Positions 26,360 through 37,082 of a DNA stretch of 64,000 bases are shown in pieces. The notes beneath the pieces were generated by a model. It was not told the DNA's origin. It did no database searches and worked only from the letters and a program-made list of their open reading frames with translations. Location of the stretch: the NCBI GenBank assembly GCA_010672185.1, contig JAAHHL010000032.1, positions 36,280 through 100,279 on the forward strand, given 5' to 3'. The position numbers and the translations under genes were made by a program. The DNA comes from Caldora sp. SIO3E6 (GTDB lineage: Bacteria; Cyanobacteriota; Cyanobacteriia; Cyanobacteriales; Coleofasciculaceae). Every line of letters starts with the position of its first letter. The stretch's first letter is position 1.

Positions 26360-29044
26360 ATGTCATCAAAAATCTCTCCTTCATTTGTTAATTTTTTGCA
26401 ATTGATCTTGCAGACAGTCCGTGAAAGTGATGCAGAGCCAGAGGCTTTATACTCAATACTAGAGAAACACTTGGAGCAACTAGAGAATAACTTTCCTCAG
26501 AAATTTAAAAATTGGGCAAAGGAGAGGTTAGCAGAGTTAGAACCAGAAGAACGCCGTAACATAGCCAAAGATATTGGCAATTTATGTATTTTAATACGCA
26601 GTTACCCTTTTCCTTCTCAAGCCAATAATATAGAAATAGCTATTGCTGGTTATGAAGTGATCAGTACTGTTTTGGATCGTGAATGTTCTCCAGAAAATTG
26701 GGCAACAAATCAAAACAATCTAGGGGTTGCCTATTGTGCTCGTATTCTGGGAGATAAGGCCCATAATTTAGAACAGGCAATAGCCTATTTCAAGAAAGCT
26801 TTACAAGTTCGCACTCGCAAGGATTTACCTTCGGATTGGGCGGCAACTCAAAGCAACCTGGGCAATGCTTACTACAGCCGCATTGTAGGCAAAAAGGAAG
26901 AAAACTTAGAACAGGCAATTAGATGTCACAAACGAGCATTAGGTATTCATACTTACGACGCTTTTCCAGAAAACTGGGCAAGTGTTCAGTACAGTTTGGG
27001 AAATGCCTACAGCGATCGCCTTTCAGGAGCAAGAGACAAGAATCTGGAGAGGGCAATTCAGCATTATGAAAATGCTTTACAGGTATACACCCGTACTGCT
27101 TACCCAGAACAGTGGGCTGGAATTCAAGATAATTTGGGTGGTGTCTATCACAAACGCCTGCTAGGAGAAAAAGCAGAAAATCTGGAGAAAGCGATCGCCC
27201 ATCACAAAAATGCTTTATTGGTTTACACTTATGAATCAGATCCAGAGCAATGGGCTAAGACTCAAAGTAATCTAGGAGTTGCTTATGGTAAGCGCATTTT
27301 GGGTAAAAAAGTAGAAAATCTGAGGAAAGAGAGTAAATGCTATAAAAAAGCTTTACTAGTGTACACCAGAGAGTCATTTCCCTTAGATCATGCTATAACC
27401 CTATACAATCTCGGTCTTACTTACAAAAGTTCTCAAAAATTTGATTCTGCTTACAATACCTTTGCTGCTGCCATTGAAACAGTTGAATCTCTGCGCAGTT
27501 TGATTGCCTTTGAAGATGACACGGCTTTAACAACTGCTATTAACACTTTAGAGTCAGACCCAGTTAAGATTCTCTCGGAAGAAGAAGCTGGGCAAGAAGT
27601 CAAACGCAAACTTGCTGAAGAATGGAACTTACTTTACCAAGCTATGGTGGAAGTATGTTTAGAATTAGGCTACCCTGATCGAGCTATTGAATATGTAGAG
27701 CGCAGCAAAACTCGTAATTTAATTGAGTTCCTTGCTCAGAAAGACAGCTATTCAGATTTTGAGTTTATTTGCTTTCCCCAAATCTTAGATATCCTACCTG
27801 ATGGCTACAGTAGCATCATTGAGTGGTACATTACTCCTGAGACCTTTGTTGTCTTTATTATCAGCAGCCAAACACGGAATCCTATTGTTTGGCAACCTCC
27901 TTCAGAGGAAAGGGAAGGGACTTTACGAGCTTTAATTGATTGGGGTAATAGATACCTTGACGACTACGAAGATGATGGAGAAGGCGGAGAACGGTGGGAA
28001 AAACAGTTAGATGACTCCCTCCACCACCTTGCTCTAATTCTCCATTTTGATGAAATACTCTCCCTCCTTCCCAAAAGCTGTAATCAACTTATTCTGATTC
28101 CTCATTGGTTCTTACATCTGTTACCCCTCCACGCTTTACCTCTAGCCACTCGGAAAAACCAATGTCTTTTAGATCGATTCAGTCGAGGTGTGCGCTATGC
28201 TCCTAGCTGTCAGCTATTGCATATGACCAAAAATCAGCCACGCCACAGACCAACATCAGATATGTTCCTTCCTCACCTTTTTGCTATGCAAAATCCCACG
28301 GAAGATTTGTCCTATGCTGATTTGGAAGTCCAAGCTATCTGCCGCTATTTTCAGAAAACTAAAGTTCTCGCTAAGTCAGAAGGGACAAAAGCAGCCCTTT
28401 ATCAGGAGTTATCTAACTATAACTTAGCTTCCGGCAACTACCTTCATTTTTCCTGCCACGCATTCTTTAGCCCTCATTTTCCCCTCAAGAGTTCTGCTTT
28501 GTTTTTGGCAGGTTGTTACGTTCCTACCGCAGAAGAGTTAGCTTCTCAATTGTATCTAATATTCGACGAAGATAGTAAGACAAAAATTGCTCTTAATCAA
28601 TGTCTAACTCTCAGAGAAATCTATACTCTCAAACTGCCTAAATGTTATTTAATTACTCTCTCTGCTTGTGAAACAGGTATAACAGACTTCTACAACACAA
28701 GTGATGAATACGTCGGCATTGGTGGCGGTTTTCTCTATGCAGGTACTCCCAATGTAGTAAATAGTCTTTGGGTAGTGAACGACTTATCCACGGCCTTTTT
28801 GATGATTCGGTTTTATCAGAATCTGCAAAACTTCCAGTCAGTCGCAGTTGCTCTCAATCAAGCTCAACTCTGGCTCCGAGATATCACTAAAAAAGAACTG
28901 GAAACATGGATTGAGGAAAATCAGTTACCATTGAAACCAGCAGTTAGGATGGGTCTGCGTCGTCGTCTTTATCAGTTAGAGGATGATGCTAAACCCTTTA
29001 AAGACCCGTTTCACTGGGCAGCTTTTTGTGCTATTGGTCAGTAA
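26360..29044 (+). CDS. TPR-CHAT protease, type 1 (5+1 TPRs), variant active-site loop
   Basis: This 894-aa protein starts with the linker module and has no MNEQR-type domain. Five 46-aa TPRs plus one final unit precede an acidic stretch, the YVERSKTRNLIEFL hinge and the CHAT domain. The coiled coil present between hinge and CHAT in other type 1 proteins is nearly missing. Catalytic residues are His700 and Cys770, but the loop reads FSCHAFF instead of FSCHGYF, and the downstream GLPSGF motif is GIGGGF. The glycine after the catalytic His is normally strongly conserved, so activity or specificity may be altered. The stop overlaps the next start (TAATG). Confidence 0.88.
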   Translation: MSSKISPSFVNFLQLILQTVRESDAEPEALYSILEKHLEQLENNFPQKFKNWAKERLAELEPEERRNIAKDIGNLCILIRSYPFPSQANNIEIAIAGYEVISTVLDRECSPENWATNQNNLGVAYCARILGDKAHNLEQAIAYFKKALQVRTRKDLPSDWAATQSNLGNAYYSRIVGKKEENLEQAIRCHKRALGIHTYDAFPENWASVQYSLGNAYSDRLSGARDKNLERAIQHYENALQVYTRTAYPEQWAGIQDNLGGVYHKRLLGEKAENLEKAIAHHKNALLVYTYESDPEQWAKTQSNLGVAYGKRILGKKVENLRKESKCYKKALLVYTRESFPLDHAITLYNLGLTYKSSQKFDSAYNTFAAAIETVESLRSLIAFEDDTALTTAINTLESDPVKILSEEEAGQEVKRKLAEEWNLLYQAMVEVCLELGYPDRAIEYVERSKTRNLIEFLAQKDSYSDFEFICFPQILDILPDGYSSIIEWYITPETFVVFIISSQTRNPIVWQPPSEEREGTLRALIDWGNRYLDDYEDDGEGGERWEKQLDDSLHHLALILHFDEILSLLPKSCNQLILIPHWFLHLLPLHALPLATRKNQCLLDRFSRGVRYAPSCQLLHMTKNQPRHRPTSDMFLPHLFAMQNPTEDLSYADLEVQAICRYFQKTKVLAKSEGTKAALYQELSNYNLASGNYLHFSCHAFFSPHFPLKSSALFLAGCYVPTAEELASQLYLIFDEDSKTKIALNQCLTLREIYTLKLPKCYLITLSACETGITDFYNTSDEYVGIGGGFLYAGTPNVVNSLWVVNDLSTAFLMIRFYQNLQNFQSVAVALNQAQLWLRDITKKELETWIEENQLPLKPAVRMGLRRRLYQLEDDAKPFKDPFHWAAFCAIGQ

Positions 29045-32000
29045 TGAAAGAAAAACGCCAAGCCTATCTGGAGCTAATTGAAGCCCTCATCAACTGTTCT
29101 AGCGGTGAGGAAGAGTCGATTTTGCAAGCCAACTCAAGCCTAATAGATTCTGGTTTGGTGCAGGTAATACTCCAATTGAGCACAAAGCTAGCAGAGCAGG
29201 GAGATCAACAGGTAGCGGACTGGTTGGAAAATATTGCTTCCTACCTTGCTAGTACCATAGGCGAATCCTCAGCTCAAAACCCCCCTGAGGCAGAAGCAGA
29301 AAAACTCTTCCAACAAGGGATTCAGGACTTTCAGGCAGGTCAATTTCAAGATGCCTCACACTGCTGGCAACAAGCTTTAACACTTTATCGCCAGCTGGGA
29401 AATCGCCAGGGAGAAGCTCAATGTCTGGGCAATCTGGGTAATATTTTTTACCAACTTCAGGATTACGAGCAAGCCATTAAATACCACAAACAAGACCTGA
29501 GTGTCGCACGGGAGATAGGAGATGGGGAGGGAGAAGCCTATTCTCTAAACAACTTGGGTAGAACCTGCGAATCCCAATGGAAATACCAACAGGCTATTGA
29601 ATATTACGAGCAATCCCTACTGACTGCACAAAAAATAGGCGATCGCCAAGTAGAAGCGACTGCTCTGAATAATTTAGGTAACACTTACAACTTCCAGGGA
29701 AAATACCAGGAAGCTATTAAGAGTTATAAGCGGTTCTTAGTAATTGCACGAGAAATAGATAATCGTCGTTGGGAAACCATTGCCCTGAATAATTTAGGTA
29801 ATGCTCATGATTCCCTAGGACATTACCAGCAAGCGATAAAAATGTATGAGGAATCCCTAGCTATTGCACGAAAAATAAGCGATCGCGAAGGAGAAGCCAA
29901 TTCCCTAAACAATTTAGGCAGTGTTTACTTTTCTCAAGGGCAGTACCAACAGGCGATCAACAAGCATGAGGAGTCATTGGCGATCAAACGGGAGATAGGC
30001 GATAGCCGTGGTGAAACCAAATGCTTGGGAAATTTGGGTTTAACTTACCACTGTTTAGGACAATACCAACAGGCCATTGATTACCACGAGCAGAGTCTAA
30101 CCACCGCACAAGAAATAGGCGATCGCCTTGGTGAAGCAACTGTTTTTGGAAATTTGGGCTTAACTTATCGTTCTTTGGGTCAATATCAGCAGTCGATTAA
30201 GAATTACAAACGGCAATTGCTGATCACACGAGAAATAGGTGATCGCCTTGGCGAGGCAACTGTTTTAGGAAATCTAGGCTTGACTCACTACTTTCGAGAA
30301 AAATATCAGGAGGCAATTAACAAGTATCAAGAATCCTTAGCTATTGCGCAGAAAATAGGTTATCGTGCGGGAGAAGCTGCTTGCTTAGGAAATTTGGGCA
30401 ATGCCTACTATTCAAGAGGTCAATGTCAGCAAGCGATTGAGTATCACCAACAATCCTTAATGATTTCTCAGGAAATAGGTGATCGTCGAGGAGAAGCTAG
30501 TACTCTAGGTCATCTGGGCATGGTTTACTATGCCCAAAAACAATATCAGCAAGCCATCGATTATCATAAGCAGCAGTTAAATATTGCCAGGGATATAGGT
30601 TATCAATTGGGAGAGGGGGCTTCTCTAAACAATTTAGGACTGGCTTTTCTGGAATCTGGTCGGTTAGCAGAAGCCGAGGAAAACCTACGCCAGGGAATTA
30701 AAGTTTGGGAATCGATCCGAACCTCTCTAGGAAGTAATGACACCAATAAGGTGTCAATTTTTGATACACAAACCGCTGCTTATCAACTGTTGCAAAAAGT
30801 CCTAGTTACCCAAAATAAACCTCTAGCTGCTCTAGAAATTGCCGAACGAGGAAGGGCAAGAGCTTTTGTGGAGTTATTAGAGGAGCAATTAGCTAAAAAA
30901 AAGCTGCCAAATCCTGAGCAATTAACTGTTTTGTCTATTAGCAAGATTCGAGAAATAGCCCAAGCACAAAAAACTACTTTGGTGGAATATTCGGTAATTT
31001 TTGCTGAAGAACTGTACATTTGGGTTATTTGCCCTGATGGTGAAATTTACTTTCGCTCAGTTGAACTCGAATCTTTGGAGAAGCAGCCAAGCTCATCTTC
31101 ATTACTATCTGAGCTAGTTCTCCAAGCCCGTAAATCTCTTGGTATCGCGGAAAAACTGCAAGATATTGTAACTGGTAGTAGCATTGAGGCTAGACCAAAT
31201 TTCAACAGCATCTCTTCACCGTTGAAGCAACTATATCAATACCTAATTGCCCCAATTAGTGACCTCCTGCCCAGTAACTCTACAGCCACCGTAGTTTTTA
31301 TTCCCCAAAAGGTTTTATTCCTGCTTCCTTTCTCAGCGCTTCAAGATAGCAAGGGCAAATTCTTAATAGAGCAACATACTATCATAACCGTTCCCTCCAT
31401 ACAGGTTTTGGCATTAACCAGTAAGCCAAGAAGCAAAGTAGTAAAAGAAAAATTCCTTGCTACATTGATCGTTGGCAATCCCAAAATGCCAACTATACCT
31501 CTCTCCCAACCTCCTCAAACCTTAGCCAGTCTACCAGGGGCAGAAGTAGAAGCAAAAGCGATCGCTTCCTTACTACAAACTAAAGCTTTATTAGGTGAGA
31601 GAGCTACCAAGTCAAAGGTTGTCGAACAACTGCCCAAGGCTAAGTTGATTCATCTGGCTACTCATGGGTTATTAGGAGATATCAAGCAACTCGGTGTGCC
31701 GGGAGCCATCGCTTTAGCTCCCAGTGAGAATGATGGGTTTCTGACCTCTGGTGAAATTTTAGAACTGGAACTATGTGCCGAGCTAGTTGTACTGAGTGCC
31801 TGTAGTACAGGACAGGGAAGAATTACCGGAGATGGTATAATTGGCTTATCTCGATCTTTTATTGCGGCTGGAGTAGATAGTTTAATAGTTTCCCTTTGGT
31901 CAGTAAATGACCAATCTACTGCTTTCTTGATGGTTAAGTTTTACCAGATTCTTCAGCAGGGAATAACTGCTACCATTGCTCTTAACCAAGCTCAGCGCTG

Positions 32001-32172
32001 GTTACTGGGGGTAACCAAAAAAGAACTTTTAGTCTGGGTTGAAGCCAATCAACAATTTTTAGCTCCCGCTTTGAGAATGAATTTGCGTCATCGATTGCAT
32101 AAACTGGAAGATAGTGTCAAGCCGTTTCAAAGTCCTCGGCACTGGGCAGCTTTTTGTGGGATCGGGCAATGA
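29044..32172 (+). CDS. TPR-CHAT protease, type 2 (12 TPRs)
   Basis: This 1042-aa protein starts at ATG 29044, overlapping the previous TAA. The N-terminal helical domain (MKEKRQAYLELI) leads into twelve 40-aa TPR units of the GNLGLTYxxLGQYQQAI type, with many GDR motifs encoded by gcgatcgcc (HIP1). The hinge is AERGRARAFVELL. The CHAT domain has His874 (LATHG) and Cys920 (SACSTG). The last ~240 bp are almost the same as those of the type 2 gene at 34233, and the first codons after the stop (MTSSVYPEP) also match, so the two share a duplicated 3' end. Confidence 0.9.
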   Translation: MKEKRQAYLELIEALINCSSGEEESILQANSSLIDSGLVQVILQLSTKLAEQGDQQVADWLENIASYLASTIGESSAQNPPEAEAEKLFQQGIQDFQAGQFQDASHCWQQALTLYRQLGNRQGEAQCLGNLGNIFYQLQDYEQAIKYHKQDLSVAREIGDGEGEAYSLNNLGRTCESQWKYQQAIEYYEQSLLTAQKIGDRQVEATALNNLGNTYNFQGKYQEAIKSYKRFLVIAREIDNRRWETIALNNLGNAHDSLGHYQQAIKMYEESLAIARKISDREGEANSLNNLGSVYFSQGQYQQAINKHEESLAIKREIGDSRGETKCLGNLGLTYHCLGQYQQAIDYHEQSLTTAQEIGDRLGEATVFGNLGLTYRSLGQYQQSIKNYKRQLLITREIGDRLGEATVLGNLGLTHYFREKYQEAINKYQESLAIAQKIGYRAGEAACLGNLGNAYYSRGQCQQAIEYHQQSLMISQEIGDRRGEASTLGHLGMVYYAQKQYQQAIDYHKQQLNIARDIGYQLGEGASLNNLGLAFLESGRLAEAEENLRQGIKVWESIRTSLGSNDTNKVSIFDTQTAAYQLLQKVLVTQNKPLAALEIAERGRARAFVELLEEQLAKKKLPNPEQLTVLSISKIREIAQAQKTTLVEYSVIFAEELYIWVICPDGEIYFRSVELESLEKQPSSSSLLSELVLQARKSLGIAEKLQDIVTGSSIEARPNFNSISSPLKQLYQYLIAPISDLLPSNSTATVVFIPQKVLFLLPFSALQDSKGKFLIEQHTIITVPSIQVLALTSKPRSKVVKEKFLATLIVGNPKMPTIPLSQPPQTLASLPGAEVEAKAIASLLQTKALLGERATKSKVVEQLPKAKLIHLATHGLLGDIKQLGVPGAIALAPSENDGFLTSGEILELELCAELVVLSACSTGQGRITGDGIIGLSRSFIAAGVDSLIVSLWSVNDQSTAFLMVKFYQILQQGITATIALNQAQRWLLGVTKKELLVWVEANQQFLAPALRMNLRHRLHKLEDSVKPFQSPRHWAAFCGIGQ

Positions 32173-32321
32173 CTAGTTCAGTATATCCCGAACCATAACA
32201 AAGAGATAGTGGTAAGGAATTATCAGCATCTATTCCAGAGGATTGACACATTGATTAGTTGTCCCAATGGAGAGTAATGAAAGAACAAATAAATTAACAA
32301 TATTTTAATCTTATCCAAGCA
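32169..32321 (+). pseudogene. decayed start regions between two array genes
   Basis: This gap holds two relics. ATG 32169, overlapping the preceding TGA, opens MTSSVYPEP and stops; the same beginning follows the type 2 gene at 37082 (MTNSIYPEP). Further on, one frame reads QRIDTLISCPNGE before a stop, which resembles the start of the array's N-terminal helical domain (LNLI..LLSCP.GE). The gap is thus recombination debris. Confidence 0.5.
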
Positions 32322-34149
32322 ATGTATCTCAATTTTTTACTTGAAATCTTGCAAGCAACCAATGATAGTAATGGAGAGCCAACGGTAATTTATTCAATAT
32401 TACAAGCAAACTTAAACAAGCTGGATGATAACTTTGCTGCTGTATTGCGCTCTTGGGCTACTACTAACTTACCTCCTCGGTCTGGTTTACCGAGATGCTC
32501 AACAGTTTGAAAATGCCTACACTACCTTTACTAATACAATAAATATTGTAGACTCACTGCGTAGCAAAATTGTCTCTGGTGATGCAGCGAGGCAGAAGCT
32601 CGCAGATGAATACAATAGAGTCTATCAAAACCTAATCGAAATATGTCTGGAACTCAATCAATACACTGAAGCCATTGAATATATCGAACGCAGTAAAGCA
32701 CGGAGTCTTGTCGAACTTTTAGCCACAAAAAAAAATTACCCAAAACGCGATTACTACTCTACTCAAAATGATTATCAAAAGGCTTGCACCCAACTCGATC
32801 AACTGCGAACAAAAATTACTACTAAAGAGCGGGAATTAGAAATTTTAACTAGAAATAAAGAATCAGAAGAGAGAAATTATGACTATGTGGTACAACTCCA
32901 GCAAGGATTATCTGAGCTCCAACAGCAATTGAATCAGATATTTGGGGAAATTCATAAAATAGACCCTAGCTTTAAATTAAACCAACAAATTGACCCTATT
33001 TCCTTCAGCCAGATTCAAACTCTTATAGATTCGCGTACTTGTCTTGTGATCTTGCATATTACCGATCAGCAAATTATAGCCTTTATCATTACCCGCAATA
33101 ATCGAGCTCCCATTGTCCGGAAATATTCTGGTAAAGACCGAGATAGAACTATGAATCGGGCATTCGCATATTTGCGACTTTACTACCGAAAACGCAGTAA
33201 TTGGTGGAGAAATCAGCTAGTATCTCGCTTAAAAGACCTAGCAAAAATTCTCCATATTGAAGAAATTTTATCCCACCTCCCGACAGATTGCGATCGTTTG
33301 ATTCTTATCCCTCACAGGGTATTACATTTACTGCCGCTTCACGCCCTCCCTATTTACTCTGATGAAACTGGCAGTTTTTGCTTGTTAGATAAATTTCCCA
33401 GAGGGGTGCAATATGTCCCTAGCTGTCAGATCTTGCAACTTACTCAAAACCAACAACGTCCTGACCTTCACAAACTATTCGCCATCCAAAATCCTACCAA
33501 GGATCTAAGTTATGCCAACCTAGAAGTTGAAAAGATCTGCTCATCTTTTTCCTCCACTCAAGTGTTAGTCCAAGAAGCGGCAACTAAAGCTGCCCTCAAT
33601 ACAGCTCGAAACTTGAAGGAGGCTCACTGTATTCATTTTTCCTGTCATGGCTTATTTAACTTAGCCTCTCCCTTAGAATCATCCTTATTCTTGACAAACG
33701 AAGAACGTCTCACCTTGGGGGAAATTTTTGGGCTAGATTTGAGAAAGTGTTACTTAGTTACTCTTTCCGCTTGCGAAACTGGCTTGACAAACTTTGCTAG
33801 TTTTAGCGATGAATACATTGGTCTACCTAGCGGCTTTATTTATGCTGGTAGCACCAACGTAGTCAGTAGCCTTTGGACAGTAAATGACTTATCCACGGCC
33901 TTTTTGATGATTCGGTTTTATCATAATCTGCAAGCCGTTCAGTCAGTCGCAGTTGCTCTCAATCAAGCTCAACTCTGGCTCCGAGATATCACCAAAAAGG
34001 AACTGGAAACATGGATTGAGGAAAATCAGTTACCATTGAAACCAGCAGTTAAGATGGGTCTGCGTCGTCGTCTTTATCAGTTAGAGGATGATGCAAAACC
34101 CTTTCAAGACCCATTTCACTGGGCAGCATTCTGTGCTATTGGTCAATGA
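32322..34149 (+). pseudogene. type 1 CHAT gene with its TPR region deleted
   Basis: The 5' part codes the linker module (FLLEILQATNDSNGEP...NKLDDNF) and runs to a stop at 32510. In another frame, from about 32478 to 34149, the last TPR (LGLVYRDAQQFENAY), the YIERSKARSLVELL hinge, a coiled coil and a complete CHAT domain follow, with the His codon at 33646 and the Cys codon at 33772. The whole set of 46-aa TPRs is missing, and the deletion junction near 32475 is out of frame. The CHAT half could still be made from an internal start (ATG 32425 is in frame), giving a scaffold-free protease of up to 574 aa. I call it a pseudogene, but an unregulated CHAT fragment is possible. Confidence 0.75.
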
Positions 34150-34232
34150 TAGACAAATGTAAGCTGTCATCACACACAAATAGAGATTAATCAAAAAATG
34201 CTCCGATTCAATTGAAAAAATAATCAACTGAT

Positions 34233-37082
34233 ATGGATAGCAAGAGAGAGGCAGATAAATTTTTAAAACAAGGTATTAATCAGTATGAGCAGAATAATCT
34301 TAAAGCTGCCATAGAAAACTATCAGAAAGCACTAGAAATATATCAAACGCTCAAAAATTTTCAAGGAGAGGCAAATGTACTTGGAGTTTTAGGACATGCT
34401 TACCAGGAACTGAAAGACTACGATAAAGCTATTAAATGTTATCAGCAAAGTTTGACAATCAATCAAAATATTCAAGATAAGTCGGGACAGGTGACTATTC
34501 TTGGACAATTAGCTATTGCTTGTGAAGACTTAGGGGACTATTCTCAAGCTATTGATTTTTACCAGGAAAGGTTAGCGTTATCCCAGGAGATTAAAGATCG
34601 TCTTAATGAAATGTACACTTTAGGAGCTCTAGGAGAAGCTTATGAGGTATCCCGTAGCTTTGATTTAGCAGTTAAACATTACAAAGAATATTTAGCTATT
34701 GCGCAAGAAATCCAAGATGATTCACACTATGGTTTTGCTCTAGAAAGCCTAGGAAATGCTTATTATTTGTTAGAACAAAGCGTCAAAGCTATAGAGTATT
34801 ATAGGCAAGCTTTAGTAGTTGTAGAAAAACTTGGATATATTGAATGGGCTGGAGAAATTTTAACGCGATTGGGTGCTGCCTATTATGATCATGGTGATTA
34901 TAGGGAAGCTATTGTTTACCAACAACGCAGTTTAGAAATAAGCCAAAATTATCAAGACTATGCAAAAATAATACTTTCTCTGAGATACTTGGGCAATTGT
35001 CATGAGGCATTGGGCGATTATGTCAAAGCAATTGACTACCATGAGCAGTGTTTGGCAATTTCCCGGAAAATTAAGATACAGAAAGAAGAAGCAAGTGCTT
35101 TAGGTAATTTAGGTAATGCGTACAGAGTCCTAGCTAATTACGAGCGCTCTCTTGATTATCATCAGTCAGCTTTGTCAATAGCACAAAAAATAAATAATCG
35201 CTCAGATGAAGCAAAAGCTTTTGGTAACTTGGGAAATACCTATGTAATGTTGGGTGATTATGCTAAAGCTGTTGAATATCATCAGAAAAATCTAGTTATC
35301 GCCAGGGAAATAGAAGATCGCCGAGGACAAGGAGCTGCTTTGGGAAATCTCGCGGTAGCATATCAACAACTTGGAGATGACAATAAAGCAATTGAATGCA
35401 GCGAAGAGAATTTGATTATTGCGAGAGAAATAGAAGATATTAAAAGAGAAGCAACAGCGCTTGCTAATCTCGGTTCAGCTTACAATCATCTAGGAAACTA
35501 CGATAGAGCTATCATTTACTATAACCAGAGCCTAAGCATTAGAAATGAAATTGAAGATATTCAAGGACAGGGATTAGCTCTTAATAATCTGGGGTTGACA
35601 TTATGGCAAGCAGGTAGACTGTTAGAAGCAGAAGAAACTTTTAGATCTGCAATTTTAGTCTGGGAAAAATTAAGAGCCAAGCTAGATGATAATGACAGCC
35701 ATAAAATATCGATTTTTGAGGAGCAATCCCGAACCTACTTTGGTTTACAAATAGTTTTAGTTAAACAGCAAAAAAACAATCTTGCACTGGAAATTGCTGA
35801 GCGCGGTCGTGCCCGTGCTTTTGTTGAATTACTAGCCACAAGGTTATTTTCTAAATCAGCCGCTAAGCTCGATATTGCTGCACCTTCGATTGCCAAAATC
35901 CAACAAATTGCTCAATCTCAAAAAATAACATTAGTTGAGTACTCCGTTGTTCATGATTCACTAATTTTCATTTGGGTAATCCAAGCATCTGGTGAAATTT
36001 TCTTTCATTCACGAAATATCGCAGGACTAAAACAGAAGTTAGATATTTCCTTATCCAATATTGTCACTCAATTTCATGAATCTTTATTCACGGGAGAAAC
36101 GCAGGAGGAGGGAAGTCCTTCTTGGAAATGTTTTGAGTTACAAATACTATATCGAATACTAATTTATCCTATCCAAGAGCTGCTACCAACCAGTCCTGAT
36201 ACTCCAGTTGTCTTCATTCCCCAAGATACTCTTTTTCTAGTCCCCTTCCCAGCTTTGCAAGACGAAGAAGGCACATTCCTCATTGAAAAACACACTATCT
36301 TTACTGCACCTTCTATTCAGGTACTAGAGTTAATTCAAAATCAGAGCAAACAAGCGCGGGAAACTTCCCTTGAAGCCTTAGTGGTGGGAAATCCTCAAAT
36401 GCCCACAATTCCTCTAACTCAAGAAACCTTAAACCCACTAGAATGGGCTGAAGCAGAAGCCAACGCGATCGCTCCTATTTTCCACACCCAACCCATCACG
36501 GGTCAAGCTGCTACCAAGGTCAATATTGTCGAGCAAATCTCCAAAGCACGAATTATTCACCTTGCCACTCATGGTCTATTGGATGATATTCAACAATTGG
36601 GTGTACCAGGAGCAATTGCACTAGCTCCCAGCAATGATGATAGCGGTTTCCTTACTGCCGGTGAAATTTACCACATGAAGCTAAATGCTCAGTTAGTAGT
36701 GCTCAGTGCTTGTAGTACGGGACGGGGTAGAATTACTGGAGATGGAGTAGTGGGGCTTTCCCGTTGTCTCATCGCGGCAGGAGTGCCCAGTATCATTGTT
36801 TCCCTTTGGTCAGTAAATGACCAGTCTACTGCCTTGTTGATGGTTAAGTTCTACCAAATTCTCCAGCAGGGAATAACTGCTACCGTTGCCCTTAACCAAG
36901 CTCAGCTCTGGTTACTGGGGGTAACCAAAAAAGAACTTTTAGTCTGGGTTGAAGCCAATCAACAATTTTTAGCTCCAGCTTTGAGAATGAATCTGCGTCA
37001 TCGATTGCATAAACTGGAAGATAGTGTCAAGCCGTTTCAAAGTCCTCGGCACTGGGCAGCATTTTGTGGGATCGGACAATGA
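34233..37082 (+). CDS. TPR-CHAT protease, type 2 (12 TPRs), no N-terminal helical domain
   Basis: This 949-aa protein starts directly with 40-aa TPRs (FLKQGINQYEQNNLKAAI), twelve in all, followed by the AERGRARAFVELL hinge and CHAT with His780 (LATHG) and Cys827 (SACSTG). Unlike the type 2 genes at 20433 and 29044 it lacks the helical N-terminal domain. It sits 83 bp after the gutted type 1 gene, so it may have its own promoter. The 3' end is nearly the same as that of the 29044 gene, while the TPRs differ strongly, which fits conversion of the C-terminal end only. Confidence 0.9.
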   Translation: MDSKREADKFLKQGINQYEQNNLKAAIENYQKALEIYQTLKNFQGEANVLGVLGHAYQELKDYDKAIKCYQQSLTINQNIQDKSGQVTILGQLAIACEDLGDYSQAIDFYQERLALSQEIKDRLNEMYTLGALGEAYEVSRSFDLAVKHYKEYLAIAQEIQDDSHYGFALESLGNAYYLLEQSVKAIEYYRQALVVVEKLGYIEWAGEILTRLGAAYYDHGDYREAIVYQQRSLEISQNYQDYAKIILSLRYLGNCHEALGDYVKAIDYHEQCLAISRKIKIQKEEASALGNLGNAYRVLANYERSLDYHQSALSIAQKINNRSDEAKAFGNLGNTYVMLGDYAKAVEYHQKNLVIAREIEDRRGQGAALGNLAVAYQQLGDDNKAIECSEENLIIAREIEDIKREATALANLGSAYNHLGNYDRAIIYYNQSLSIRNEIEDIQGQGLALNNLGLTLWQAGRLLEAEETFRSAILVWEKLRAKLDDNDSHKISIFEEQSRTYFGLQIVLVKQQKNNLALEIAERGRARAFVELLATRLFSKSAAKLDIAAPSIAKIQQIAQSQKITLVEYSVVHDSLIFIWVIQASGEIFFHSRNIAGLKQKLDISLSNIVTQFHESLFTGETQEEGSPSWKCFELQILYRILIYPIQELLPTSPDTPVVFIPQDTLFLVPFPALQDEEGTFLIEKHTIFTAPSIQVLELIQNQSKQARETSLEALVVGNPQMPTIPLTQETLNPLEWAEAEANAIAPIFHTQPITGQAATKVNIVEQISKARIIHLATHGLLDDIQQLGVPGAIALAPSNDDSGFLTAGEIYHMKLNAQLVVLSACSTGRGRITGDGVVGLSRCLIAAGVPSIIVSLWSVNDQSTALLMVKFYQILQQGITATVALNQAQLWLLGVTKKELLVWVEANQQFLAPALRMNLRHRLHKLEDSVKPFQSPRHWAAFCGIGQ

